Shown one piece after another: positions 8,693 through 16,986 of a stretch of DNA of 64,000 nucleotides. Source of the stretch: Gp1-AA145 sp963757135 (GTDB lineage Bacteria; Acidobacteriota; Terriglobia; Terriglobales; Acidobacteriaceae); assembly GCA_963757135.1 (NCBI GenBank), contig CAVWQE010000008.1, forward strand, positions 62,001 through 126,000, in the 5' to 3' direction. The notes beneath the pieces are model-generated. The model did no database searches and had not been told where the DNA came from. It worked only from the letters and a program-made list of their open reading frames with translations. How positions within the stretch are numbered: position 1 is the first letter of the stretch; the number at the start of each line of letters is the position of its first letter. The position numbers were made by a program, and so were the translations under genes.

Positions 8693-11077
8693 TCAGCTAT
8701 TGCGCGCGGATTCTCTACTGTTTACGATGCTGACTGCCAACAACATGATCACGTTGTCGTCTATCACCGGGCCATAGTGATCGGTGTAATCTGCGTCGGC
8801 ACCGCGAAAGCCACGCGTCCCGCTCAACCTCAGCTCCGCGACTACTTTTCCGGGCCGGGGATTCGGCCACTCATAGGCAAACAAAGTGATGGAGTTCGCA
8901 CTCTTCCCGCTTACAGTGATCGGATCGGCTCCGTAACAATATTGACGGTCCTTTTTATCTGACTGCCAATCCCACTCGGCAATATTAACGCCGTAGCGAA
9001 TCGGAATCGTTTCAGTGTATCCATCTTCATATTGGACTTCATACCAGCCAAGCACGTCGGCGGAATCAAAAACGTCCCACAACAAACGGTCAGGTTCGCG
9101 ATTGGCCGCCAGCTTTGCGCAGGCATGCAAGAACAAGACGCTGGAGAAGTCTGAGTCAATGCGAATTCCATCGACTGAGGGGGGCAGACTAGTTGGCTTG
9201 CTCCCAATGGTCGCCACCGCTATCGCCGCCTTTTCTGTCACTCGACCGATGCGGAAGGGAACTTTGCCCAGATAGACTGTCTGTTGCCGAATTGAATCCA
9301 GGTCGCAATCAATCATCCCTGCGTGGCCTGTCACGTTGAAGCGAGAAGAGATGTCAATTGCAGAGAACGCCGACTCGGTGGAGCTCGGAGGAAGTTCGCC
9401 GCGAAATCGGCTTCGAAAGAATGGCATCCGAGCCTGCGCGATGTCCGCCAGGTGCCCTCCATCTATGACGTCTCCGTGCCATAAGATGTTGCTGCATCCC
9501 ATGATGTCAGTGATCATGGTCCGCCCGAAATTGGTTTCGCTGGTCGCAAACCACGCCGAAGGTGCACCCCCCAGAATCGTCCGTCGCGCGCTGCGCGTTG
9601 GGTAGTTTTCGATACTTGGGTTGAAGTTTCCATAAATCTGGTTGAAACCCATTCCCTCGAGAATCTCCTCATTCTTCTCAGCCTGCTCTTCGGACCATTC
9701 GCCTTCAGCCTTTCCCCAGAACCAATTGAAGATGAGGATGTCTTTCGGGATGAGACGCTCAACCTGTTCGCGGCTCAATGCGCCGGCGATTTTGTAGTTC
9801 CAGCCATCCGGTGCACGTTTTTGGCGAAGCTCTTTCCCGCGGACACTCTCCAGAAGCATGTCGCCCCACATCGCCATGCCAATGTTTTTCTTGCGAAGAT
9901 AAGAGCGAATCTGCGCAACGTCCTCACCATAGCGTTCTCCGATATCGCGGTCCCCACATTTCGGACACAGTCCTACTGGAGCGAATAACTCGTCATGCCC
10001 TACATGCAGCGTCTTTGGCTTCAGCAGGTCAATGTATTCGTCGTAAACCTCGAAAAGTAGCTCGTATGTCTTGGGATTCGACGGGCAGTACGTGTCCGGC
10101 CACCTGTCTCCCGGGACTTCGGATAGTTCTTTGTGCCGCGTCAGAAGATAGTAGCTGTGCGTGAAAGAAGGAAGCTCCGGAATCAGTTCGATCCCTTGGG
10201 AGCGGACGAAGTCAGCTAGTTCAGCGACTTCTTGTTTCTCTAGAAAATCGCCGTCAGCGGTGTCCTGGTGGCAAGAATTCTGCTCGCGCCCGTGCAAAGA
10301 GCCGGGTGGGTAATTGCGCCGCGAATAGTTGGTGTCCAGCAGCATCTCCAGCCAGCCGGCATTCAGTTCCGGATGGCTCTCCAGTCGCATGCCTGCATTG
10401 AGTTCCATGATCAGTATGTTGTACTTGTGTGCTGCCACGAAATCTCGAATGAAGCGTTTGAAGAAGGGGATATTGTGCGGGCCGGGAAGATACAACTTAA
10501 TACCGCGAAACCGTTTTTGTGGATGGTCAACAACGTCAAGGCATGGCACGCCGAGTCTGGCACCGTCGGAGGTGATCAACTGCTTGAATGATTGCAATCC
10601 GTAGCGGATGCCCCGCGAATCCGCGCCGGATATTACCGCAAGATCAGACCTGATACGCAGCGTGTAGGCCTCGGGTAAGGAATTGCTTTTCAATGGTTGC
10701 GTGCCTGCGCGCCCGAACGCGTTACGAATCAAAGGATGTTCTGAGGCTCCGACTACAATTGCACGTTTGCTCGTCGGGAGTGCAGAATCGGATCTGATCG
10801 TTAGGATGAGCCCGAACCAATCCGCTAGCTCGTCACGCAGTGCTCTGGCCACAGCGAGTTCATCATTCGAGCCATCCGCTGGAGTAACGATCACGACATC
10901 GTTGGTGATAGCGAAGCGCCCTTCATGCATTGAGACAGAAAAAGGAATGGGAAAAATCCCTGTTTCCGCACCAACAGGAGTAGATTGAGCGGTCTTGGGA
11001 GAAGAGCCCACTTGGCCAGACATCCTCGCAGTCAGCAGGCCTGCCGCCGAGCCGAGAAGGAACTGGCGTCTTCTCAT
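8693..11077 (-). CDS. Glycoside hydrolase family 20 (beta-N-acetylhexosaminidase-like)
   Basis: This is an exported enzyme of 794 residues. The N-terminus MRRRQFLLGSAAGLLTA is a twin-arginine (Tat) signal. A GH20 N-terminal alpha/beta domain (about residues 40-175) precedes the catalytic barrel (from about 185, HPQKRFRGIKLYLPG). The catalytic Asp-Glu pair is in HVGHDELFAPVGLCPKC. The remaining C-terminal 250 residues probably form accessory beta domains. GH20 enzymes release terminal GlcNAc/GalNAc from chitin fragments, peptidoglycan or glycoconjugates; the exact substrate cannot be read here. Cysteines C-P-K-C after the catalytic pair may bind metal or form a disulfide. It stands alone with no transporter next to it. 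Confidence 0.85.
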   Translation of the reverse strand: MRRRQFLLGSAAGLLTARMSGQVGSSPKTAQSTPVGAETGIFPIPFSVSMHEGRFAITNDVVIVTPADGSNDELAVARALRDELADWFGLILTIRSDSALPTSKRAIVVGASEHPLIRNAFGRAGTQPLKSNSLPEAYTLRIRSDLAVISGADSRGIRYGLQSFKQLITSDGARLGVPCLDVVDHPQKRFRGIKLYLPGPHNIPFFKRFIRDFVAAHKYNILIMELNAGMRLESHPELNAGWLEMLLDTNYSRRNYPPGSLHGREQNSCHQDTADGDFLEKQEVAELADFVRSQGIELIPELPSFTHSYYLLTRHKELSEVPGDRWPDTYCPSNPKTYELLFEVYDEYIDLLKPKTLHVGHDELFAPVGLCPKCGDRDIGERYGEDVAQIRSYLRKKNIGMAMWGDMLLESVRGKELRQKRAPDGWNYKIAGALSREQVERLIPKDILIFNWFWGKAEGEWSEEQAEKNEEILEGMGFNQIYGNFNPSIENYPTRSARRTILGGAPSAWFATSETNFGRTMITDIMGCSNILWHGDVIDGGHLADIAQARMPFFRSRFRGELPPSSTESAFSAIDISSRFNVTGHAGMIDCDLDSIRQQTVYLGKVPFRIGRVTEKAAIAVATIGSKPTSLPPSVDGIRIDSDFSSVLFLHACAKLAANREPDRLLWDVFDSADVLGWYEVQYEDGYTETIPIRYGVNIAEWDWQSDKKDRQYCYGADPITVSGKSANSITLFAYEWPNPRPGKVVAELRLSGTRGFRGADADYTDHYGPVIDDNVIMLLAVSIVNSRESARNS

Positions 11078-11380
11078 GAGAACAACCTTGGTGGCCTCGC
11101 TCTTTGTGGTCTCGATCTAAGATGGGCTCTGCGCAAAGAAGAAAACTCCGCACCTAACATTCCGGGAAAGAACACCTCACGATACTAGCGGAAACGAATC
11201 AAAAATAATTGCAAAATCGCCGACATAAAGAGTTCATTGGCATTCCCCGCTGCTTATATTCGCGAAGGGTATGCGACTTCGCACCTTATTCGCCCAGGTA
11301 TGCTGATGGAAAACTCAGTAAACCACCTGATTGCTGCTGGCAAGTACATGGAGAGATGATCAGAATATGGGGGTTTTGAC
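11078..11380. other. Promoter-side gap upstream of GH20
   Basis: This 303-bp gap lies 5' of the GH20 gene (minus strand) and 5' of a possible small membrane-protein frame (plus strand). I see no convincing promoter boxes or repeats. Confidence 0.35.
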
Positions 11381-11500
11381 ATGAGAAGAGATGACCTGAT
11401 GAAACCCGACCTTTTCAGCGAACTGATCTTGACCGCGATGGGACTCGCCATCTTCTTGTTCGTTGCATCAACCTTGTGGATGGCAATTTCTCACATCTAG
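11381..11500 (+). CDS. Possible small single-pass membrane protein
   Basis: This is a 39-codon frame. After a charged start (MRRDDLMKPDLF) it encodes one hydrophobic helix, ELILTAMGLAIFLFVASTLW. A GGGGG box lies 7-8 bp upstream of the ATG. The charged N-terminus followed by a single helix is typical of real small membrane proteins, but I know no homologue and the frame is short enough to be chance. Confidence 0.4.
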   Translation: MRRDDLMKPDLFSELILTAMGLAIFLFVASTLWMAISHI

Positions 11501-11815
11501 AGGTGCGACGCAACCGGAGCACCCTACTCTCCAAACACAGTATCAATCCGGCAGCATGATCGGGTCGGTCCGGTGAATCGGAGCATGGGAGCAAGGCTTC
11601 GGAAGTAGCGCGAGAGCACCCATCTTTAAGTTCTTGCTGCTGCTCTGCGAACCATCCGAGAAGGAATGCTTGCCGCAGTTCTGGTGCAAACCGGTGAAAG
11701 GTGCGCGGACTCTGGATTTCAAGGCCTCTTGACAGTACTTATTCACAGTTGATGTTGAAAACAGGAACGGGTGGACCGGAGGGGAGGGAAGGGAAGGGCA
11801 GGCGGGAAATAAAAA

Positions 11816-11960
11816 GGCTGTGACATTGGTTATGCTCTAGCCGCCAGCTCTTGCGAGGGAGCCAACAACGTGGACGCATGCACCGTCACAGCCCTTGATG
11901 CGATCACCGTTTTCACGGTTCCAAACCCCAACTGCTCCTCGCAGAGTTAGTCGGTTTTTT
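11816..11960 (+). ncRNA. Candidate structured non-coding RNA
   Basis: A perfect 9-bp stem is formed by GGCTGTGAC (11816-11824) and GTCACAGCC (11885-11893). It encloses about 60 nt with an inner hairpin (GCTC, TTGCGAG, GGAGC). A second hairpin, ACCGT-TTTC-ACGGT, lies at about 11906-11919, and a terminator-like hairpin with six T closes the unit at 11930-11960. The stretch lies in a 750-bp region without a protein gene. It does not match 6S RNA, tmRNA, RNase P or SRP RNA as far as I can judge. Transcription is inferred only from structure. Confidence 0.4.
11930..11960 (+). terminator. Intrinsic terminator candidate
   Basis: AACTGC (11930-11935) pairs with GCAGAGTT (11941-11948, one bulged base). 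TAGTCGGTTTTTT follows, with six T at 11955-11960. It could end the candidate RNA that starts near 11816. Confidence 0.5.
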
Positions 11961-12247
11961 CAGGTCTGGCTGCTCTTCAGGTCGCCCTGCCGAGCGGATC
12001 ACTCAGCCTACTTCGGATCGGCAACTTTTTAATTTCGCCAACCCTTTCAGCCGTCGACGTAGGTCACATTAAAGTTTCGCTTTACTCATGTCAACGCAAT
12101 TTCTGCCTGTAATGGCGAATATCTGTGATGTTTGTGTGGAAAACAGAGGCGATTCTCCAAGTCACGGCAAGAGCATGTGGGCGAACCAATTCGAAGCCTT
12201 GACTCGGTGAAGTTTGTCCCGCATTGTGAGTCTCAACGCCAACTACA

Positions 12248-12676
12248 ATGTTCAACCTGGTTGCCTACATCGACGGTGGCTCGCTAGGAAACCCCGGTCC
12301 CTCCGGTATTGGTGTCGTGATCGACGGCGCCGAAAATGGAACGATCAAAATAACCAAACCCATTGGGCGCCGGGATAATAACGTTGCCGAGTATCTGGCT
12401 CTGCTAGAGGCATTGCAATGTGCAGTTGACCTGGGCGCCAAAACGCTTCATGTGTTTTCGGACTCGGAAGTGGTGGTCAAACAGATGACAGGGGAATACA
12501 TCTGCCGGAGCGCGCAGCTATATTCCCTGAATTGGACCTGTAGAAAGTTGGCACGTTCCCTTGATTTCTCTATATCTCACGTAACCCGTGAGAATAATGT
12601 TGAAGCCAACAGCTTGGCTCATTCGGCGGCACGCAAGAACAGTCGATGCGGATCCCTTATTTCTTCGCAGCTCTGA
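12248..12676 (+). CDS. RNase H-like protein (reverse-transcriptase-like RNase HI family)
   Basis: The 142-residue protein has the RNase H fold used by RNase HI-type and RVT_3 domain proteins that cleave or bind RNA/DNA hybrids. Motifs in order are AYIDGGSLGNPGPSG (first Asp), NNVAEYLALLEAL (Glu), HVFSDSEVVVKQM (second Asp) and RENNVEANSLAH near the end. The last motif usually reads AD-x-LA; here the final metal-binding Asp is Asn. That position tolerates Asn in studied enzymes, so activity may be kept. The last 15 residues or so are low in similarity to the family. Its 3' end overlaps the 3' end of the opposite-strand gene by 20 bp. Confidence 0.8.
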   Translation: MFNLVAYIDGGSLGNPGPSGIGVVIDGAENGTIKITKPIGRRDNNVAEYLALLEALQCAVDLGAKTLHVFSDSEVVVKQMTGEYICRSAQLYSLNWTCRKLARSLDFSISHVTRENNVEANSLAHSAARKNSRCGSLISSQL

Positions 12677-12959
12677 CCTTTGCCCACCGTGCTTTAGCAG
12701 CTGCTCTGATCCTTGCGATGCCGGCTGCGGAGATCCGGCGCTTGGGCCGAGCAGTGCCAGACGCAGTTCGTGTGCCCTTCAATTTTGCCCAACGCGCTCT
12801 CTGGGCGGCAGCAATGCGTCGGCGTGCTGACGCCGACATAGTTCGAGTAGGTGTCGCCATGGGAGCGTTTCCGTTCAGAGAGGTAAGGGCTTGGATAGCT
12901 TGATCGATACGGCTGCGTTCTTGTTCTAGCTCATTGATGATTCCATCTAGGTTTGGCAT
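12657..12959 (-). CDS. Basic repeat protein with ARWAK motifs
   Basis: The 100-residue protein is of a type I associate with Acidobacteria. The N-terminal third is acidic and helical (IINELEQERSRIDQAIQAL, coiled-coil-like). The C-terminal two-thirds is very basic with two copies of a motif: MSASARRRIAAAQRARWAK and ISAAGIARIRAAAKARWAK. The composition (Ala, Arg, Lys) suggests nucleic-acid binding, but that is inference. It is convergent with the RNase H-like gene, overlapping it by 20 bp. No strong ribosome binding site is visible at 12959. Confidence 0.65.
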   Translation of the reverse strand: MPNLDGIINELEQERSRIDQAIQALTSLNGNAPMATPTRTMSASARRRIAAAQRARWAKLKGTRTASGTARPKRRISAAGIARIRAAAKARWAKVRAAKK

Positions 12960-13133
12960 GGGTGAGAGTGTACATGGAAGAGCCGAAAAATGTCGATTGA
13001 ACCAATTATATGGATTGAGTGCATCGTAGAGAACGATTCGTCTGGCGGGATGAGATCCTGAGTCTCGATCCTGCCGCTCACGATTCCAGCCATCCGCGTT
13101 TCAAGACAGGGCGTCTGAATATAAATTAATGAA

Positions 13134-13316
13134 ATGCCCAGCAGAATGCCACTGAAAGTGTTCTTTAAAGGACATCAGTACGAAGGAGAATACGAAGTCG
13201 AAGGCAGCATCGTGTGGGTGTTCTTCGAAGGTGGGAGCAAAGCCGGAAAGATGATGAGCACAAACCCAGAGTTGGCAGCGCGCCTACTTTTAATAGAGCT
13301 GCTTGGGAACCCCTAG
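13134..13316 (+). CDS. Small hypothetical protein
   Basis: The 60-residue product is not recognised. Residues 5-40 (PLKVFFKGHQYEGEYEVEGS and onward) look like a small beta-rich fold, followed by a helix (NPELAARLLLIELLG). The ATG at 13134 and a second at 13146 are both possible; neither has a strong ribosome binding site. Its neighbours are other small unknown genes. Confidence 0.45.
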   Translation: MPSRMPLKVFFKGHQYEGEYEVEGSIVWVFFEGGSKAGKMMSTNPELAARLLLIELLGNP

Positions 13317-13409
13317 ACATCACGCCGTAAGCGCGTGCCCGAAATTTTACGAGTCATTCGCTGACCGGCTTTGCCCAGCGTACAGTTCATGAGGAAAGAA
13401 GGACAATCA

Positions 13410-13691
13410 ATGCCCAGTTCGGTTCGTTCCGGGGAAATCGAAAATCCCAAGGTTGGTGATAGCGTCGTCAGCAGCTGCGGCATGATCAAAGTGTCGCTTG
13501 CGGCTGACGGCTCTTTTCCGGTTACGAAGCTCACCAAAAAGAGAGGATCGTTCAATATTCAGCTGTACTTCGAAGGCAAGGAGGAACCTGACACTATTGT
13601 TTTCAAAACCGATGACCCGGCAATTCCCTTATATCGACTCGGCTTAACGGCCAAATTGGTCAGGATCAAAATTGTTACGAACCCAGTGTAG
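13410..13691 (+). CDS. Small hypothetical protein
   Basis: The 93-residue product is not recognised. It reads as a beta-rich soluble protein (VVSSCGMIKVSLAADGSF, then KRGSFNIQLYFEGKEEPDTI). The ATG at 13410 is chosen over the longer frame from 13371 because AAGAAGGA lies 6-8 bp before it. There is no known domain and no operon partner apart from the preceding small gene. Confidence 0.5.
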   Translation: MPSSVRSGEIENPKVGDSVVSSCGMIKVSLAADGSFPVTKLTKKRGSFNIQLYFEGKEEPDTIVFKTDDPAIPLYRLGLTAKLVRIKIVTNPV

Positions 13692-13725
13692 GGCTACGAC
13701 GACTGATTGGAGCTGAATACGCTAG

Positions 13726-13905
13726 CTACATTGGCATCGGTTCAGGTTCAGGCACGGGCTGTGGAACCAAGTCTGGATCATTCTCAGGCCCTGGCGGAGG
13801 AATCACATCGGGATCAGATCCTGGCTCAGGTTCCAGATCGGGCTTGGGACCAGGTAGTGGTCCTGGAAGAGGCGGCGTAATCGAAGTGTTTGCCGACTCC
13901 GGCAT
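13726..13905 (-). CDS. Proline-rich small protein
   Basis: The 59-residue product is made almost entirely of Pro, Glu, Asp and Gly in P-x-P patterns (PLPGPLPGPKPDLEPEPG, PQPVPEPEPMPM). It would be extended, acidic and unfolded. The ATG at 13905 has a near-perfect GAGGAGGT box, which is the main reason to believe it is translated. No signal peptide or membrane anchor is visible. Function unknown. Confidence 0.6.
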   Translation of the reverse strand: MPESANTSITPPLPGPLPGPKPDLEPEPGSDPDVIPPPGPENDPDLVPQPVPEPEPMPM

Positions 13906-14013
13906 AAGTTGCACCTCCTCATTCTTCAACGTGATTGTCGGTTTCTTCAGACGTGGGTGTTTGATGTTACAAATTCTTCGCATGAATTGGCAAGATACCG
14001 CGGGGGAACTCGT

Positions 14014-15051
14014 CTAGGCAGCTTCCCGCAAATTGCTGTGAGCGATCGCATCTTTGTAGAGCTCGATGTAAGCGCTTACCATGCGCTCGATGGAGAAGTT
14101 TTCTGCAACGTAACGCCGGATTGCGACCGGATCGAAATTTAAATCCCGCGCCCTTTTCACCATTTCTCTAACCGATCTGCATGTATAGCCTGATACTCCA
14201 TCGCGGACGACTTCTCGCACTGAACCGCCAGGCATCGCCAAAACCGGCGTGCCACAAGCCATCGCTTCAACCATGACTAAGCCAAAAGGTTCATTCCACT
14301 GAATCGGGAATAACATCGACATGGAGTTTCCCAATAGTTCGTTCTTGGCTTCGAGATTAGCTGGACCGATATACTCTACGAGGCTTCCGTCGATCTCCGG
14401 TTTGATTTTCCGTTCGAAATACTCCCGGTTGACAGGTTGAACTTCACCTGCGATTTTCAGTGGAATGCCCGTGCGCTTCGCGACCTCGATTGCCAGGTGA
14501 GTGCCTTTGATGGGCGCGATCCGACCAATAAAGCTCAGATATTGTTGTTTCTGCTTAACCAGCTGGTACTGGTTTAAATCGATCCCGTGATGGATCGTGC
14601 GCATCCGCGGCATGGCTTCCTGTTTACACTGCGCATCGCTGATGCAAGCATAATAAACATCAGGGTAGAAGGCGTAGACTTCGCTGAGCGCCACTTCGTG
14701 TGGACCATGTAACGTCAGGACGACGGGCTGCTTGACGAAGCGTGATAGCGTTGCGGCCTGAGCGGATTGGACATGAATTATGTCGCAATCTGTCGTGGCT
14801 TCGTGAACAGCCCAGCTTTCATGGTTGAGTTCCCGAAGCCAGGCTTTCTCCGCGCCCTTGATCGGCCACTCTGATCGTGCGTAGATCGAACGACACTTCG
14901 TGCTAACGGTCGATTCGCCGTTGGCATAAACGACTGTCTCGACGCCGGCGCTTTGAAGACCTTCTGCCAGATGCGCGACGAACAACTCGGTGCCGCCGTA
15001 ATCCACCGGGGGCACGGAAATAAATGGAGCAGCAATGAGGGCAGCCTTCAA
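14014..15051 (-). CDS. Glycosyltransferase family 4
   Basis: This is a retaining GT-B glycosyltransferase of about 345 residues. The N-terminal domain begins KAALIAAPFISVPPVDYGGTE and contains VLTLHGPHEVALSE. The C-terminal domain starts near YLSFIGRIAPIKGTHLAIEV and holds the E-x7-E donor-binding motif in NEPFGLVMVEAMACGTPVLA. I place the start at the TTG at 15051, which overlaps the TGA of the upstream small gene and gives the normal family N-terminus. An ATG at 15108 in the same frame would add 19 residues of unlikely sequence. Its acceptor is unknown and no polysaccharide genes are adjacent. Confidence 0.8.
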   Translation of the reverse strand: MKAALIAAPFISVPPVDYGGTELFVAHLAEGLQSAGVETVVYANGESTVSTKCRSIYARSEWPIKGAEKAWLRELNHESWAVHEATTDCDIIHVQSAQAATLSRFVKQPVVLTLHGPHEVALSEVYAFYPDVYYACISDAQCKQEAMPRMRTIHHGIDLNQYQLVKQKQQYLSFIGRIAPIKGTHLAIEVAKRTGIPLKIAGEVQPVNREYFERKIKPEIDGSLVEYIGPANLEAKNELLGNSMSMLFPIQWNEPFGLVMVEAMACGTPVLAMPGGSVREVVRDGVSGYTCRSVREMVKRARDLNFDPVAIRRYVAENFSIERMVSAYIELYKDAIAHSNLREAA

Positions 15052-15263
15052 CGCCGGCCCCGTCCTGCTCTCGCCTGAGATGTCGGAGCGGCATTCTCGC
15101 GTTCGCATTCATGTCTCTCAAACTGCTGTTGGAGACTCGTGCTTGCGTCGTTCGAGCGGCTCAGTAACGTAATCGGAACCTTAAATACCCGTTTGCACTG
15201 AACGCAAATGGTTTCCGCCGGAGTGAGGCCAATATGTTTTGTACGACGAAGGACACGTTGCAT
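15048..15263 (-). CDS. Possible small zinc-finger-like protein
   Basis: This is a 71-codon frame whose middle contains ETICVQCKRVFKVPITLL and then QQQFERHECERENA. A C-x2-C pair and an H-x-C pair about 28 residues apart suggest a small zinc-binding unit. It ends exactly where the preferred start of the following glycosyltransferase begins (TTGA overlap), which supports translation. No Shine-Dalgarno box is visible at 15263. Confidence 0.45.
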   Translation of the reverse strand: MQRVLRRTKHIGLTPAETICVQCKRVFKVPITLLSRSNDASTSLQQQFERHECERENAAPTSQARAGRGRR

Positions 15264-15502
15264 ACGTCACGCTGTCACGGCCACGCGGCTTAGATTGCTA
15301 ATTCCTGTACCGGGCGCTATCCGCAACAACACGTAATCACATCACTATGAAACTGTATCGCCGATTTAGTGTTATCACTTTTTCACTTCAGCAGAGCCGA
15401 ACCTTTTCTGTGAACAAGACCGGTCAATGAAATCGGCGATCAAGTTTGCTGGGGCGAACCAAACGGCATCTTAGATCGAGAGACAAGTTAGACGGAGGAT
15501 CT

Positions 15503-15955
15503 ATGGCTGACCCTAGGAACACACTGGAATTGTTGCATGAACTGATCGAAACCTGTCGTGACGGAGAGACCGGATATGTACACGCGGCCGCGATAATCAA
15601 TGATCCGGAATTGAAAATCTACTTCACTGAGCAGGCGAAAGAGCGTACCAGGCTACTGGCCGAACTTACAGAAGAAGCGAAGCGCATCGGTGAAAGCAAA
15701 CCTGATATCTCGGGCAGCGTGGCCGGGGTGTTGCATCGGGCTTGGTTTGAAGCCAAAGCTGATCTCGGACTTGGCGATCAGGCAATTCTGAACAGTGTTG
15801 AAATGGGAGAAGACGCCGCTAAAAAAGCCTACAAGGAAGCACTAGATGCGGACTTGCCAGATCAGGTGCGCGCATTAGTGCACCGTCAGGCGCCGAGCGT
15901 ATTTGCGGCCCACGACCACGTTCGTGATCTCCGGGATCGAAGGAAAGCGGCATAG
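15503..15955 (+). CDS. PA2169-type four-helix-bundle protein (DUF2383)
   Basis: The 150-residue all-helical protein has the ferritin-like pattern of the DUF2383/PA2169 family: NTLELLHELIETCRDGETGY at the N-terminus, INDPELKIYFTEQAKERTRL and GEDAAKKAYKEALDADLP further on. Such proteins are often stress-associated, but the biochemical role is not established. The ATG at 15503 has a GGAGG box; the frame is open to 15446. It is a single gene. Confidence 0.75.
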   Translation: MADPRNTLELLHELIETCRDGETGYVHAAAIINDPELKIYFTEQAKERTRLLAELTEEAKRIGESKPDISGSVAGVLHRAWFEAKADLGLGDQAILNSVEMGEDAAKKAYKEALDADLPDQVRALVHRQAPSVFAAHDHVRDLRDRRKAA

Positions 15956-16185
15956 CGGGAATCTGGGTGCTGTCCAAGTCCGCGATTTACTGACGAAGGC
16001 GGGAGTGGGGATAACCAAAAAGTTGTACGCGGAGTGCATCTTTTGGGTGATTGACGCCGCGAACCGGTATTGTCATGCTAGAAGTAGCGGTTTGTCGATG
16101 ATGCCTCTAAGACGTACCCGCGCGCTTCGTCCGCGACACCTTTTTCTAGATTCACCTTCTTTGGAGCTGGCGCAGAAAGTTACCG

Positions 16186-16905
16186 GTGAGTTCTGAAAAG
16201 AAAACCGCGCGCATTCAGATCTTAGTTACCGATTCCAATGCCATGTTTTGTGAGCTCGTTCGAGGAGCATTGAATCGAAGACGTGGGTTTCAGGTGGTGG
16301 CATGCGCTACGAATCTGAAGCAGTTGGTGGAAGCTCTCGAAAAGAACCGAATTGATGTAGCACTGGTTGGCGTGCACTTAAAAGATGAAAAAGGCAGCGG
16401 GTTGCGAGCCGTGCAGCATATGCGCGCCCTTCGACCGCAGGTTCGATCCGTCGTGCTCATAGAATCGGCAGAACCCCATTTGGCAGTGGAGGCATTTCGA
16501 GCCGGTGCAAAGGGTGTATTCCGACGCTCGGAGGCCGACATCGACCTGCTTTCGAAATGTGTTGCTCGGGTACATGCCGGGCAAGTCTGGGCCAGCAGTG
16601 CCGAACTCGAACAACTGGTTGAGGCGTTCAGAGCTTCCGCTCCGGTCAAAATAACCGACGCCAAGGGCGAGAACTTGCTGAGCAAACAGGAAGCGAAAAT
16701 AGTTCGCTTGGTCGCGGATGGAAGGACGAATCGTGAGATTGCATCACATTTAGAACTGAGCGAACATACGGTTAAGAACTATCTGTTCAAGATTTTCGAC
16801 AAGCTCGGCATTTCCAATCGGGTCGAGCTGGTCCTCTATGCAATGAGCCAGGCAAATCAGTCTAATGCTGCAGCGCTTGATGTGCGATCGAACCGAGTCG
16901 GTTGA
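16186..16905 (+). CDS. LuxR-family regulator with degenerate receiver domain
   Basis: The 239-residue protein is built like a NarL/FixJ response regulator: receiver-like domain at about residues 9-130 and a LuxR-type helix-turn-helix at about 172-230 (LSKQEAKIVRLVADGRTNRE, then HTVKNYLFKIFDKLGISNR). The position that normally carries the phosphorylated Asp reads DVALVGVHL, with Gly62 instead of Asp, and the usual acidic pair near the N-terminus is only TD. It probably does not respond to a kinase in the normal way. The start is GTG. It is a paralogue of the gene at 38143-38889, and the two flank the exopolysaccharide genes, so control of that locus is likely but inferred. Confidence 0.85.
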   Translation: MSSEKKTARIQILVTDSNAMFCELVRGALNRRRGFQVVACATNLKQLVEALEKNRIDVALVGVHLKDEKGSGLRAVQHMRALRPQVRSVVLIESAEPHLAVEAFRAGAKGVFRRSEADIDLLSKCVARVHAGQVWASSAELEQLVEAFRASAPVKITDAKGENLLSKQEAKIVRLVADGRTNREIASHLELSEHTVKNYLFKIFDKLGISNRVELVLYAMSQANQSNAAALDVRSNRVG

Positions 16906-16986
16906 TTATGTTGACACAAAAACCCCCCGAACTTGTCTCTGCTTGGGTGTTTTGAACCGTTTTCGGTACGGGGGCAGTCAAATTGA

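Larger units (their letters stand above)
11501..12247. other. Long non-coding stretch before the RNase H gene
   Basis: No protein gene is supported here. A purine run (GGAGGGGAGGGAAGGGAAGG) lies just before the hairpin and candidate terminator annotated at 11816-11960. The remaining 290 bp to the RNase H gene shows nothing recognisable. Confidence 0.4.
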
